NCBI GenBank assembly: GCA_036583965.1
Contig: JAZBQD010000019.1
Location: forward strand, 15,267,585-15,331,584
DNA: 64,000 nucleotides
DNA from: Prunella strophiata
Taxonomy: Eukaryota; Chordata; Aves; Passeriformes; Prunellidae
Direction of reading: 5' to 3'
Every line of letters begins with the position of its first letter. Position 1 is the first letter of the stretch. The translations under genes were made by a program, and so were the position numbers. Shown here one piece after another: positions 57,301 through 64,000 of the stretch. Under the pieces are notes generated by a model, which was given only the letters and a program-made list of their open reading frames with translations, searched no databases and had not been told where the DNA came from.

Positions 57301-58001
57301 TGAAAGCCACTATATTAACATTCAAGGCTTCAAAGTAAGAAGCAAGGTCTGCCCCCATTTCTTTTCCCTTTCCAATTCCTGTATAAAATTAATAACTACT
57401 CTGATTGCTTTATAGAGATAATTTCCCTCATTTAGAAGCATATTCTTTTCTTACGCCCACTGAAACTTTCTAGTTGCACAACAGGCCTTTTCTTCCCTTT
57501 GTATTCTAAAATTAGTGTCAAAGAAATTAAGATAAAATAATCAACACAGAAGAAATGCCAACCATCCTCCATTTTCTTAGCCACAAAATGTTAGTACTTC
57601 AGGAGAAGCTCAGACTCAGAAACAACTTTGGGATTTAATCCTTCAAAGTGAGAGGGTTTTTTTTTGCTTCAACCAGAAATTACATTTAAATATCAGTATG
57701 AAAGTGGTCATCATGCAAAAATCTTTTCATTCATGCAAGTCTAGATTCAAAGTCACAGTGATTGCACTCTCTGTTGACACAGTTTTGTAGGGTCACTAAG
57801 GAAACAAAACATGTAGAGGTCATCAGCCATCAGAGTAGCTGTGCAGCCCTGACCTGCATCTCTGTGTTCCAGGTTCTGGAGAATGATGTGTAGGAAGGAG
57901 TGGGAGTACGTATGAATGGACACCGACTCCTCTTGCAGAACAGTCAGAAAAGAAACAGCAGCTGTTAACTGCATTTCCACTCCTGCAACATGCAGAACCT
58001 C
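29450..58001 (-). CDS. PPP4R4: PPP4R4, protein phosphatase 4 regulatory subunit 4 (5' exons outside window)
   Basis: Twenty-two coding exons join without a break: 2307 nt, 768 codons plus stop. From high to low coordinates: 57854-58001, 57103-57176, 56012-56118, 53523-53630, 51402-51523, 49683-49805, 47349-47518, 46222-46341, 44305-44382, 43408-43491, 42115-42297, 41288-41393, 40391-40538, 39743-39887, 38851-38892, 38685-38759, 36757-36832, 36220-36300, 35788-35881, 35281-35351, 34394-34520, 29450-29474. All junctions are GT/AG and phases match. The product is a HEAT/armadillo-like helical repeat protein that binds the PP4 catalytic subunit in the cytosol. The first two thirds are helical repeats (for example VEMQLTAAVSFLTVLQEE). 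A charged coiled-coil-like stretch follows (EKERQEHLLLEMEQLEKEK), then a Ser-rich tail with KLVRSQSF and a basic end, KNRKSNS. About 98 N-terminal residues of the mammalian protein are missing here, so the expected total is near 866, against 873 in human. Repeat exons are strongly conserved and the tail is not. Confidence 0.96.
29475..34393 (-). other. PPP4R4: PPP4R4 last intron
   Basis: 4.9 kb and AT-rich. It contains an imperfect inverted repeat at 30417-30510; otherwise I recognise nothing. The small open frames in it have no family resemblance. Confidence 0.8.
30417..30510. repeat. Imperfect inverted repeat (94-bp hairpin)
   Basis: Arms 30417-30441 and 30486-30510 are reverse complements at about 22 of 25 positions. 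The 44-bp loop itself holds a direct repeat of ctaataataaatt. No clear target-site duplication flanks it, so it may be a small non-autonomous transposon relic or a chance structure. Confidence 0.6.
34394..34520 (-). CDS. PPP4R4: PPP4R4 penultimate coding exon
   Basis: 127 nt, acceptor tgtttcag and donor gtaagc. It starts DDSFRTHAAGSSGNAAFPPR and ends ESQSRKMS plus two bases. Notably GC-rich and CpG-bearing at its 5' end compared with surrounding sequence. Only the two ends are conserved. Confidence 0.92.
35281..35351 (-). CDS. PPP4R4: PPP4R4 exon (KSSATAYTSSVPGMGKS)
   Basis: 71 nt, acceptor ttttaaag and donor gtaagt. It was chosen because it restores frame between its neighbours and resembles the mammalian KSSTTGYTTSVSGLGK stretch. 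Confidence 0.87.
35788..35881 (-). CDS. PPP4R4: PPP4R4 exon with the KSKLVRSQSF motif
   Basis: 94 nt, acceptor attttag and donor gtatct. It reads KEEKKSKLVRSQSFSTQVLH and ends KYSNIDKCP plus two bases. The basic RSQSF motif is conserved with mammals and looks like a phosphorylation or 14-3-3-type site; that reading is inference. Confidence 0.9.
36220..36300 (-). CDS. PPP4R4: PPP4R4 exon, Ser-rich linker
   Basis: 81 nt, acceptor tttttgtag and donor gtaaga. It codes RDSKTSSVLAKSINLSISGS and then SSGTSA, poorly conserved. Its acceptor is preceded in the intron by a run of 31 T (36323-36353 on the - strand). Confidence 0.9.
36323..36353. repeat. Poly(A)31 tract in a PPP4R4 intron
   Basis: 31 uninterrupted A on the + strand (T on the PPP4R4 sense strand), within a longer A-rich run from 36305. 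It sits just upstream of a PPP4R4 splice acceptor. Confidence 0.95.
36757..36832 (-). CDS. PPP4R4: PPP4R4 exon (EQLEKEKQKNEGRSTNMNDK)
   Basis: 76 nt, acceptor tcttttag and donor gtaagt. It continues the charged helix and ends MFEKK plus one base of an Arg codon. Confidence 0.93.
36833..38684 (-). other. PPP4R4: PPP4R4 intron, partly GC-richer
   Basis: The middle (about 37610-38480) is less AT-rich than other introns of the gene. No repeat family or exon is recognised. Confidence 0.6.
38685..38759 (-). CDS. PPP4R4: PPP4R4 exon (coiled-coil-like, FQKRFYKNDLLGQEKERQEH)
   Basis: 25 codons, phase 0, donor gtatat. Two acceptors compete: ttgaag, giving FQKRFY..., and tttcag six bases later, which would drop Phe-Gln. 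The first is chosen because the mammalian protein has FQKK here. Confidence 0.88.
38851..38892 (-). CDS. PPP4R4: PPP4R4 micro-exon (TVLELDRMEISVDA)
   Basis: Only 14 codons, phase 0 at both ends, acceptor ctttatag and donor gtaagt. It begins the charged linker after the repeats. Confidence 0.93.
39743..39887 (-). CDS. PPP4R4: PPP4R4 exon (MKLCCLLPKVKSTLKIPTDK)
   Basis: 145 nt, acceptor ttttgtag and donor gtaagc. It ends LLCQEKDKDVLSIVKR in phase 0. This is the last clearly HEAT-like exon. Confidence 0.95.
40391..40538 (-). CDS. PPP4R4: PPP4R4 exon (LGQGKSYWNRLRFLDTCEFI)
   Basis: 148 nt, acceptor tattttcag and donor gtatgt. It ends LELTHDPVANV and a split Arg codon. Confidence 0.95.
41288..41393 (-). 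CDS. PPP4R4: PPP4R4 exon (NVLPVQKAAARTLCVYLRYN)
   Basis: 106 nt, acceptor tttcaag and donor gtaagg. It ends KQEQRHEVIQKLIE plus one base. Confidence 0.95.
42115..42297 (-). CDS. PPP4R4: PPP4R4 exon (LLSIPDLIPALTTAEQRAAT)
   Basis: 61 codons, phase 0 at both ends, acceptor gtttctag and donor gtgagc. It carries SLKWRTHEKLLQKYACLPHI, one of the most conserved stretches of the protein. Confidence 0.95.
43267..43288. repeat. Poly(A)22 tract in a PPP4R4 intron
   Basis: 22 consecutive A in intronic sequence, with no adjacent retroposon body recognised. Confidence 0.9.
43408..43491 (-). CDS. PPP4R4: PPP4R4 exon (VLDALVGHLPEILELMTNGG)
   Basis: 28 codons, phase 0 at both ends, acceptor ttaaatag and donor gtgggt. 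It ends ENNGSESK, a variable loop. Confidence 0.94.
44305..44382 (-). CDS. PPP4R4: PPP4R4 exon (VAKLLNSDVYTIHKELVTLL)
   Basis: 26 codons, phase 0 at both ends, acceptor atttttag and donor gtaaga, ending QDESLE. Confidence 0.95.
46222..46341 (-). CDS. PPP4R4: PPP4R4 exon (AMIVFVDPKNFHLELYS)
   Basis: Exactly 40 codons, phase 0 at both ends, acceptor cttccacag and donor gtaagt. It ends HDPEVPVRYTMAISFFE, again a HEAT-like helix. Confidence 0.95.
47349..47518 (-). CDS. PPP4R4: PPP4R4 exon (IFTPEQHLRFLEFYKKLSTL)
   Basis: 170 nt, acceptor ttttttgag (tgag rather than the usual cag/tag) and donor gtaagt. It ends KKYISVRKNCAYNFP in phase 0. The middle (GLNDNQLHLQTLEQ) is its least conserved part. 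Confidence 0.94.
48207..48230. repeat. (AC)12 microsatellite in a PPP4R4 intron
   Basis: Twelve pure AC units followed by a short TC-rich tail. Confidence 0.95.
49683..49805 (-). CDS. PPP4R4: PPP4R4 exon (DDRSQTVLPLVKSFCEKSF)
   Basis: 123 nt, acceptor tttttcag and donor gtatga. It ends SLSFHLGKLCNGLY plus one base. Confidence 0.94.
51402..51523 (-). CDS. PPP4R4: PPP4R4 exon (TELTKTVVLPELVELARDEG)
   Basis: 122 nt, acceptor gttgcag and donor gtgaga. A further HEAT repeat ends VRLAAFETLVNLLDMFDA. The exon is CpG-richer than its introns. Confidence 0.95.
51524..53522 (-). other. PPP4R4: PPP4R4 intron, no feature recognised
   Basis: 2 kb of AT-rich intron. Like the intron 53631-56011, it shows no repeat or exon to the eye. 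A GC-richer patch in that neighbouring intron (about 55255-55560) has an open frame on the - strand but no family resemblance. Confidence 0.6.
53523..53630 (-). CDS. PPP4R4: PPP4R4 exon (VKREVLPLVKSLCQDVEYEV)
   Basis: 108 nt, acceptor atttttag and donor gtgagt. A typical HEAT-repeat helix pair: LPLVKSLCQDVEYEVRTCMC, then RQLEHVARGVG. Confidence 0.95.
56012..56118 (-). CDS. PPP4R4: PPP4R4 exon (ILNPLVSKAQLSQ...)
   Basis: 107 nt, acceptor ccatgtag and donor gtaagt. It codes ILNPLVSKAQLSQTLQSR and ends KVANKFEAH plus two bases. Confidence 0.94.
57103..57176 (-). CDS. PPP4R4: PPP4R4 exon (GVSNAWLETLLAVIEALPKE)
   Basis: 74 nt between acceptor tttttaacag and donor gtaata, ending at TVRHE in phase 0. 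Nearly identical to the mammalian segment as I recall it. Confidence 0.95.
57854..58001 (-). CDS. PPP4R4: PPP4R4 exon, first one in the window
   Basis: It opens EVLHVAGVEMQLTAAVSF after acceptor tatacag and ends LEHRDA plus one base, donor gtcagg. 148 nt, entered in phase 0. This is the start of the HEAT-like region. Confidence 0.95.
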
Positions 58002-59044
58002 CTGTATAATTACAAATTATAGCAATTTAGAGAGTGAGGCAGAAATGTACTGAAAGAACATCCAAATTTTTACATTCACTTTTAAAATTAATATGAAACA
58101 CCCTGGGTAAACTACAAAATTTGCTGTAAAATTATTTTCTCTTAACAGCAATTTATTGCAGACATTAAATTTTCTTATGATATATCATGAATTTTCTAAG
58201 AAAAAAAAAGTTACTTATAGTATTTTTTGTGACTTTAAGTTTCATCAATGCAATGCATGGATTTTTTTTCCTACTTTAAAAAATGAGAGGTCGAAACAGA
58301 CCAGCCAACAATTGCACTTCTGCTGTTTATGCACATGAATTAGAAGAAGTATTTCACTCATTCACTAAGAGATACTAAAATAGCAGAAGGCAATTTAAAT
58401 TTCATCCCTTTACTAACATGGAATGCAAATGAAAAGTACATATATATAGTCTTAAGAATAAAGCAAGATAAGCTAGAATATTTAGCTAGCTAACTAAACA
58501 TTTATACTTCTGAGCTCTGACACACAAAAATGTAATGAATTAGTGGTCTTTAAAATCATCCACTAAGAAGTTAAACAAAGTTAATATGCTGAAGTGAAAT
58601 GAAATATTGCTATTTTTTTAATTTAAAAATAGGCAATTTAGATTTTAAATTCCAGATTTATGCACAGACCTTGCAGGATGCAATCTTTGACATAGCATTC
58701 ATTGTAAGTATTAGTAATTGTAAATGATTGTAAATCTACCAACTAAGTAAACATACTATTTGTTTACTTTCTATTTCCTGAGAAAATAAAAAGTTTATTA
58801 TTCTACTACTAAAGTATTACAAACATTTTACATGTTATTCCAAATTCAGTAGGAGTCTAAAGCCCATACTTCCTACTTAGCACTTTATATATGTGCTTTT
58901 GTTTCTTTTTTAAACTGCTTGATATGAACAGTGTTTCCCAGATCACTCGCCAAAAATCAAAAATAAGCTGGACTTTTAATTGAAAACACAAAAAGGCCTA
59001 GATCAGATTAAATTTAAAAAATTACTCATTTTGCAGCTAAGTGC

Positions 59045-59500
59045 ATAGCTGCTTATGGATTGGACTCTTCTCTGGGTTACAAACTGGCTGCATGGCTGGA
59101 TCCCAAGCGCTGGTGAATGGAATTACATCCAGCTGGGAGCCAGTCACAAGTGGGGATCCCCAGGGCTCAGTGCTGGGGCCAGTCCTGTTTAATATCTTAA
59201 TTAATATCAAGGCCAAGGCCAATGGTCTGAGGCTCAACAAAGGCAAGCACTGGGTCCTACACCTGGGTCACACAAACCCCTGCAGTGCTACAGGCTGGGG
59301 ACAGAGTGGCTTTCCTCACTGAAAGGGTGGTCAGGCAAGGGAACTGGCTGCCAGGGATGTGGTGGAACCACCATTCCTGGAAGTGTTCAAAAGGCAGGTG
59401 GATATGGAACTCAGGGACATGGTGAAAATGGTGCTGCTGGGTAAACAATTGGACTCAACAATCTTAGGGTTTTTCCAGATTTAATGATTCTATGACTCTA
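59045..59500 (+). mobile_element. CR1 LINE fragment with internal deletions
   Basis: The 5' part translates to a reverse-transcriptase motif, [20 protein letters not shown]. The sequence then jumps to [18 protein letters not shown], then to a piece near the ORF2 end (cattcctggaagtgttcaaa), and finishes with the CR1 3' end (ttggactcaacaatcttagg to gattctatgactct). At least two internal stretches of the reverse-transcriptase gene are missing. It is antisense to PPP4R4. Confidence 0.88.
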
Positions 59501-60049
59501 AGCATTGCATATCAGAGGAATTTTGCTGAGAAAATAATTTGTAGAGAACATATGCGAAATTACTATTGGACTTGGTAAGAAACAAGTTCTCATTCTACAA
59601 ATGTCAAACCATTTGTACATACAACTGTACAATTATTAGCTTATTTCAAGGAAAATAATAACTTATCTCTCAAGAGCTGTCTCAGTTTACAACCATGTTT
59701 CTTTCTAAAAGGATTCTCTGTGTCTTTGCTCCCACAAATAAAAAAAGGAAACAGCACTGTGCTGCTTTCCAACAAAATATTTGCATTCAACACCCATGAA
59801 AACTGCCTTCTTCTTATTTCCACAGACTCTGTCCTTCTTCCACCATTGCTCTTACAGCCACAGCCAAGAAAGAATAAGGACACCTAGCAGTTTTGTATTT
59901 TGAATATTTCTGGGATCAGAATACCTGTCCATATTTTTCTGGGATTCTGGCTTAACACTTGTTCAAGAAAACATCACCAAGAAAACCAAGAGAAATATCC
60001 ACACACTGTAGATGCTAACACAGCATTTCAGACCAGAAAATTATGGAGC

Positions 60050-60122
60050 AGTGCCAGGTTAACAGTTGGACTTGATGAACTTAAAGGTCTTTTCCAACCT
60101 AAATAATTCTGTGATTCTATGA
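60050..60122 (+). mobile_element. CR1 LINE 3' end, short
   Basis: It reads ttggacttgatgaacttaaa, then ggtcttttccaacctaaata and attctgtgattctatgaa, the hallmark terminal segment of CR1 elements. It is severely 5' truncated. Confidence 0.85.
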
Positions 60123-61434
60123 ATTCCGTTTTCCGTACATATTTACTTTGTACGCAATACAAACAGGGTTACTTACCAACAAACAAAGTTTCCAAATAGT
60201 CTCCTCCACTGATCCACATAACTCTGGATAGTCATGTGTGAGAACACATTCTCTGGATGTGCCTCCTCATGGACCTCGGGAGACATTGAAATGTAAATTT
60301 CTAGACTGCTTACACACCTGCCTGCACTGATGTTTACACTCAGAACTGTACAGTTCTGCATTTGGAAAAGCATGGGTCTCCTCCTTCCATTTTCATACAA
60401 ACCAAGCTGAGTAACTTGAATTTACTTAATATAAATTTATTTATTTAGAAAGTAATGTATTTTCCTATACACAGATACTCCACAAATTTTCACTCCAGAC
60501 TAAAAAAGCTCTCCTTGACAATCTTATTCAGACAAGCATTAAATATTTAATGGAATTTAAGGGGTATTAACATGTTCTTAGTTATTTGAATGTCTACAAG
60601 TTAAACTCAGGCCTCAAAACTTCAAATTTGGAAAGCCTACTTTATTCCATTAAATGGAAAAAATGAAAGTTCATCTCTAGCTTAAATTCACATTTTGTCC
60701 TGCAACAACAGAATTCTCTTGAAAGAATGTTGCAAGCAGAGACATAGTCAAATCATTTTAGAATTTGCATTGGTATGATAGAAATTTTAGACTAAAAGAC
60801 TAAGAGACACAGAAATAATGGAGATTACAGAAGCTGAAGGATATAATGAGAATGGACCTTAAAATTAATGTTCAATATAAGGAAGGATAAAAATCACTCC
60901 ACCTTTTCTTAAACTATAAAATCAGTGACAGAAAAGCTTCCAAGAGGAGGCTGATATATTAGGGAAATAAGTAACTCTGAAAATGAATTTGGAACTAATG
61001 AGACAACACTGAATAAAGCTTGATGTATACACAACAAGAAGAATAAGCATAGTTTGCTGTAATTACAGCATTTGGAAAAATGTCTTATTAGTCATTCGGA
61101 TAGACACCTGCAATCTCCCTCCATCACTTTTCAGTTGCAGAGCCCAAAGATGGAAAGCAGGAAAAATACTATTCACATAATTTGAAATGAGCCATTTTGT
61201 GCACAAAGAAATGCTTGTAAGAATGTCTAAGCTTTCCCTAAATCTGCATTTCAATGACTTCCAAGGTTCATGAGGAGGTGCATGCAGAAATCCAGAGTGG
61301 GCTTCTCTTTGCAGAAGAACACATACAAGGATGCAACTTCATTCCAACAGCAGAATTTTAAAATAAAACTTCCTGATCTCATTCCTACATTAACATCTAA
61401 ATTATATACTGCATGTTTGTTTAAATAGCATAAC

Positions 61435-61645
61435 CAAAATACTGACACTTAATTCAATAATTACTTATGTATGTATGTCACATTTATTGATATATTGATT
61501 TTACTCAGATCTAAAACACTTATGTTAAACATATAGTGCAAAATACTGACACAATTCAATAATTACTTATGTATGTATGTCACATTTATTGATATATTGA
61601 TTTTACTCATCTCAGATCTCAAACACTTATGTTAAACAAATAGTG
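61435..61645. repeat. Tandem duplication of a 104-bp intronic segment
   Basis: Copy 1 (61435-61538) and copy 2 (61539-61645) are adjacent and differ by two small indels (2 and 5 bases) and two substitutions. Each copy contains tatgtatgtatgt. The near identity points to a recent event. Confidence 0.93.
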
Positions 61646-63400
61646 TCTTTGACACAATTTTAATTTAACTAGATTTCACAGAATGATAAGCAATTTGCAC
61701 ACACCCACTTCTATATTTCTAGAAGTAACCAGGTTTACCAATTTTTCACAAATGAAATACAAATTTGCAATGTATTCAGACTGAACATTCCTTGCATTTA
61801 TTTTTTTCTTTCTTCATCTGCTTTACCCTCAGCTTTAATAAAAACATTAATTTTGCTTTGGGTGTCTGCAAGTATGCTAAATAAGTACACTGGTTTCCTT
61901 ATACAATTACAGCTAACAATACCTTCAAAGAAACAGCCTTCTGAAACTACTACACAATTCATTTTTCATGTGCCAATTTGATTTCACAAATGATTACTTC
62001 CAAGCTACAGAAGTAGAACCAAGTGCAGTGATTTAAATCAGTTTATTTCCCTGCAATGGCAGATTACATTTGCAAGACTTATCACAGCTGAGTTCAATTA
62101 TGCCTTTACAGACTATAAAATTTTCCATTTAATGGTCAGGATGATTCCTCCAGTAAAAAACAAGGTTAAGAAAAAGAAATAGGTCAAGTTAATGATGTCA
62201 AATACTGTTTTGTAGTTAAAAGTACCTTGCACGTGATTACAACTTCACTTACTTCTATTACAGATAAATGATATTAGATAACAGAACACCATTGAAGAAC
62301 TGGCTTTATAAGAGCATTGCCACAGGAAGGAATATTATTCATATATATTCACAAAGTTTCAGTTTATAAAGCTTAAACTTTGAAGGAACTCTTGGATTTA
62401 GACTGACTCATTATATTTTACTTTTTTACCTCTGTCTGGAGCCCATGAACTTAGGTTTCATTTAATTTATCATCTAGGAAGACATCCAGTTTGGGTTTAA
62501 ATGATACTGTAAGATGAAAACCACACTACTTTTCTCAGTAATTTGCTCAAAGATTGGTTGCATTTATTATTAAAGTTATCTACTTCATTTCAAATATTTC
62601 TATCTTCAATTCCTAATGCTTCTTTCTTCATATACTGTTTTCAGTTGAATGTCTTGAATATTGTACAGGAAGATATTTTTACAAAGTAACAAAGTACAGC
62701 CTGATCAAAGATCACACTGAGATCCAACTCCCACTGTCCAAATACTTTTCTATTCAGGCAAATGATCACACTTCCAAATATTTTCTTCATCCCTATACAA
62801 AAAAACTTATAACTAGAATCATAAACTGTATTCCCATACTAGACTTTTTATTGAAGACAGGCCAAGACCAGCACTTATCTACAGCCTGGAAAATAAGGGT
62901 AGAAAATCCCCACTGTTTCTTATTCCTCCTTTATTTTAGGAAGAATTCTGCTCTCCAAGTAGAAAACCAGAGGAAAAAATGGATTCAGTATGGTAAGCAT
63001 AAAAAAACCAAACCAACTTTTCTTGAAGCCAGTAGGTTGGTTTACAAAGACTGCAATACATATGTCAGAATAATGTGGTTGTAACTGCAGATATTTGGTG
63101 CAAATTGAAGGGTTACAAATCACTTTGCAACTTCAAGTCATTCTTCTCAAAGCACTCATACATATTTAAGCAAAATCCCATTGACCTGCACTTTATAGCA
63201 GAGAATGCAACCAGAAACACTTTAATGTTTTCTAAACAATGTGTCAGTCTACACCAGTCCTTAGTCCTATTTCTTGACCATTTGCTGAATCTAAATGATC
63301 AGACAAAAGTTGGAACAGCTCCATTTAAGAAACAGAAATCTCCAGAGATCACAGACATTTCAGGACATAACATGCAGTTGGAGAGGTGATGTCTGATATT

Positions 63401-63752
63401 CACAGAATGCTTGAAGGCTGGAAGGGACTTCTGAAGGGCATTTTGTCCAATCCCCCTGCTCAAGCAGGGCTATTTACAGCTAAGACACGCCCAGATTGCT
63501 TTTGAATACCTCCAAGGAGGAAGACAACAACATCTCTAAGCAACCTGTGCCACTGCTCAGTCACTCTCACAGTGAAAAAGTGATTCCTGATGTTCAGAAG
63601 AAATCTCCTGTGCTTCTGTTTATGCACATTGCAACAACAGCTGCAGTTCTGTCACTGGCTACCACTGCAAACAGTCTCTGCCTTTGCTTTGTCAGGTGTT
63701 TGTATACATTGATAAAGCCCTCTTCAACCCTCTTCTTCTGCAGGGGTCCTAG
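63401..63752 (-). mobile_element. CR1 LINE fragment
   Basis: Reverse-complement CR1 3' region: ggctggaagggacttctgaa, then ccccctgctcaagcagggct, then cctccaaggaggaag and cctgtgccactgctcagtca, running to an ataaagccctcttcaaccct stretch. It has the same layout as the copy in SERPINA10 intron 4. Confidence 0.82.
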
Positions 63753-63923
63753 GGGTCATTAGCATCATTAAGTTTTGCATTTGCATTTGTGATTTAGTTT
63801 GTTCTTATTTGGCCAAGGCTGCTCCTTTTGAAACCACACCTGAAATGAACTTGTACCTTTCTTCTGGGCAAGGGTACATATCTGGGACAGAGAGGAAATA
63901 CAGAGACAGGTATCTTGTTCACA

Positions 63924-64000
63924 ATCACATAATCATGGAATAATTTGGGTTGGAAGGGACCATTAAAATTCAGCTAGTCCACCCCCATAGCTATGAGCAG
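63924..64000 (-). mobile_element. CR1 LINE 3' end, running off the window
   Basis: It starts atcacataatcatggaataa, followed by tttgggttggaagggaccat, the typical reverse-complement CR1 terminus. The body continues past the window end. Confidence 0.8.

Larger units (their letters stand above)
58002..64000 (-). other. PPP4R4: PPP4R4 5' intron, continuing off the window
   Basis: The codons expected directly before EVLHVAG (mammalian ...LPKVR) are not found between here and the window end, so the remaining 5' exons lie beyond 64000. The intron holds four CR1 pieces and a 104-bp tandem duplication. Confidence 0.75.

Noticed and set aside
60173..60400. 75-codon open frame on the - strand as a gene
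   Set aside because: It is in a different frame from the possible PPP4R4 cassette, lies beside a CR1 end, and has no recognisable domain.

Overview
This is a stretch of vertebrate nuclear DNA, almost certainly from a bird. Small exons are split by AT-rich introns with GT/AG junctions, and the interspersed repeats are mostly CR1 LINE fragments with the typical avian 3' end. A solo LTR and several long microsatellites are also present. The species cannot be read from the window. The CR1 flavour and the LTR would suit a neoavian, possibly passerine, genome, but that is inference.

Layout. (1) 1-475: the last intron and terminal exon of a clade A serpin on the + strand, whose reading frame ends early. 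(2) 476-19671: about 19 kb of intergenic DNA with a CpG-rich patch (about 2490-3110), a 626-bp solo LTR with a 5-bp target duplication (3180-3805), a CR1 fragment (about 4787-5135) and a (GATTT)14 array. I see no gene in it. (3) 19672-25966: SERPINA10 (protein Z-dependent protease inhibitor, ZPI), + strand, with four coding exons that join into a 444-residue protein; intron 2 carries a 528-bp AT dinucleotide tract. (4) 25967-29449: the convergent intergenic region, including the 3' UTR of the next gene. (5) 29450-64000: PPP4R4, a HEAT-repeat regulatory subunit of protein phosphatase 4, on the - strand. Twenty-two coding exons (58001 down to 29450) join in one continuous frame of 768 codons plus stop. 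The first coding exons (about 100 residues by comparison with mammals) lie beyond 64000, so 58002-64000 is intron.

The order serpin > SERPINA10 > < PPP4R4 matches the edge of the mammalian clade A serpin cluster, with SERPINA10 and PPP4R4 tail to tail. The two serpins are secreted protease-inhibitor-fold proteins. PPP4R4 is a cytosolic phosphatase subunit that is a neighbour by synteny, not by function.

I found no undescribed multi-gene system. The most interesting points are the one-base frame disruption at the C-terminus of the first serpin, the Phe-Thr scissile bond in the ZPI reactive loop (Tyr-Ser in human), the very long pure AT tract, the ZPI stop codon that overlaps an AATAAA signal, and the LTR beside a CpG-rich patch. 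Exon boundaries were set by eye from splice sites, frame continuity and remembered mammalian homologues; no alignment program or database was used.
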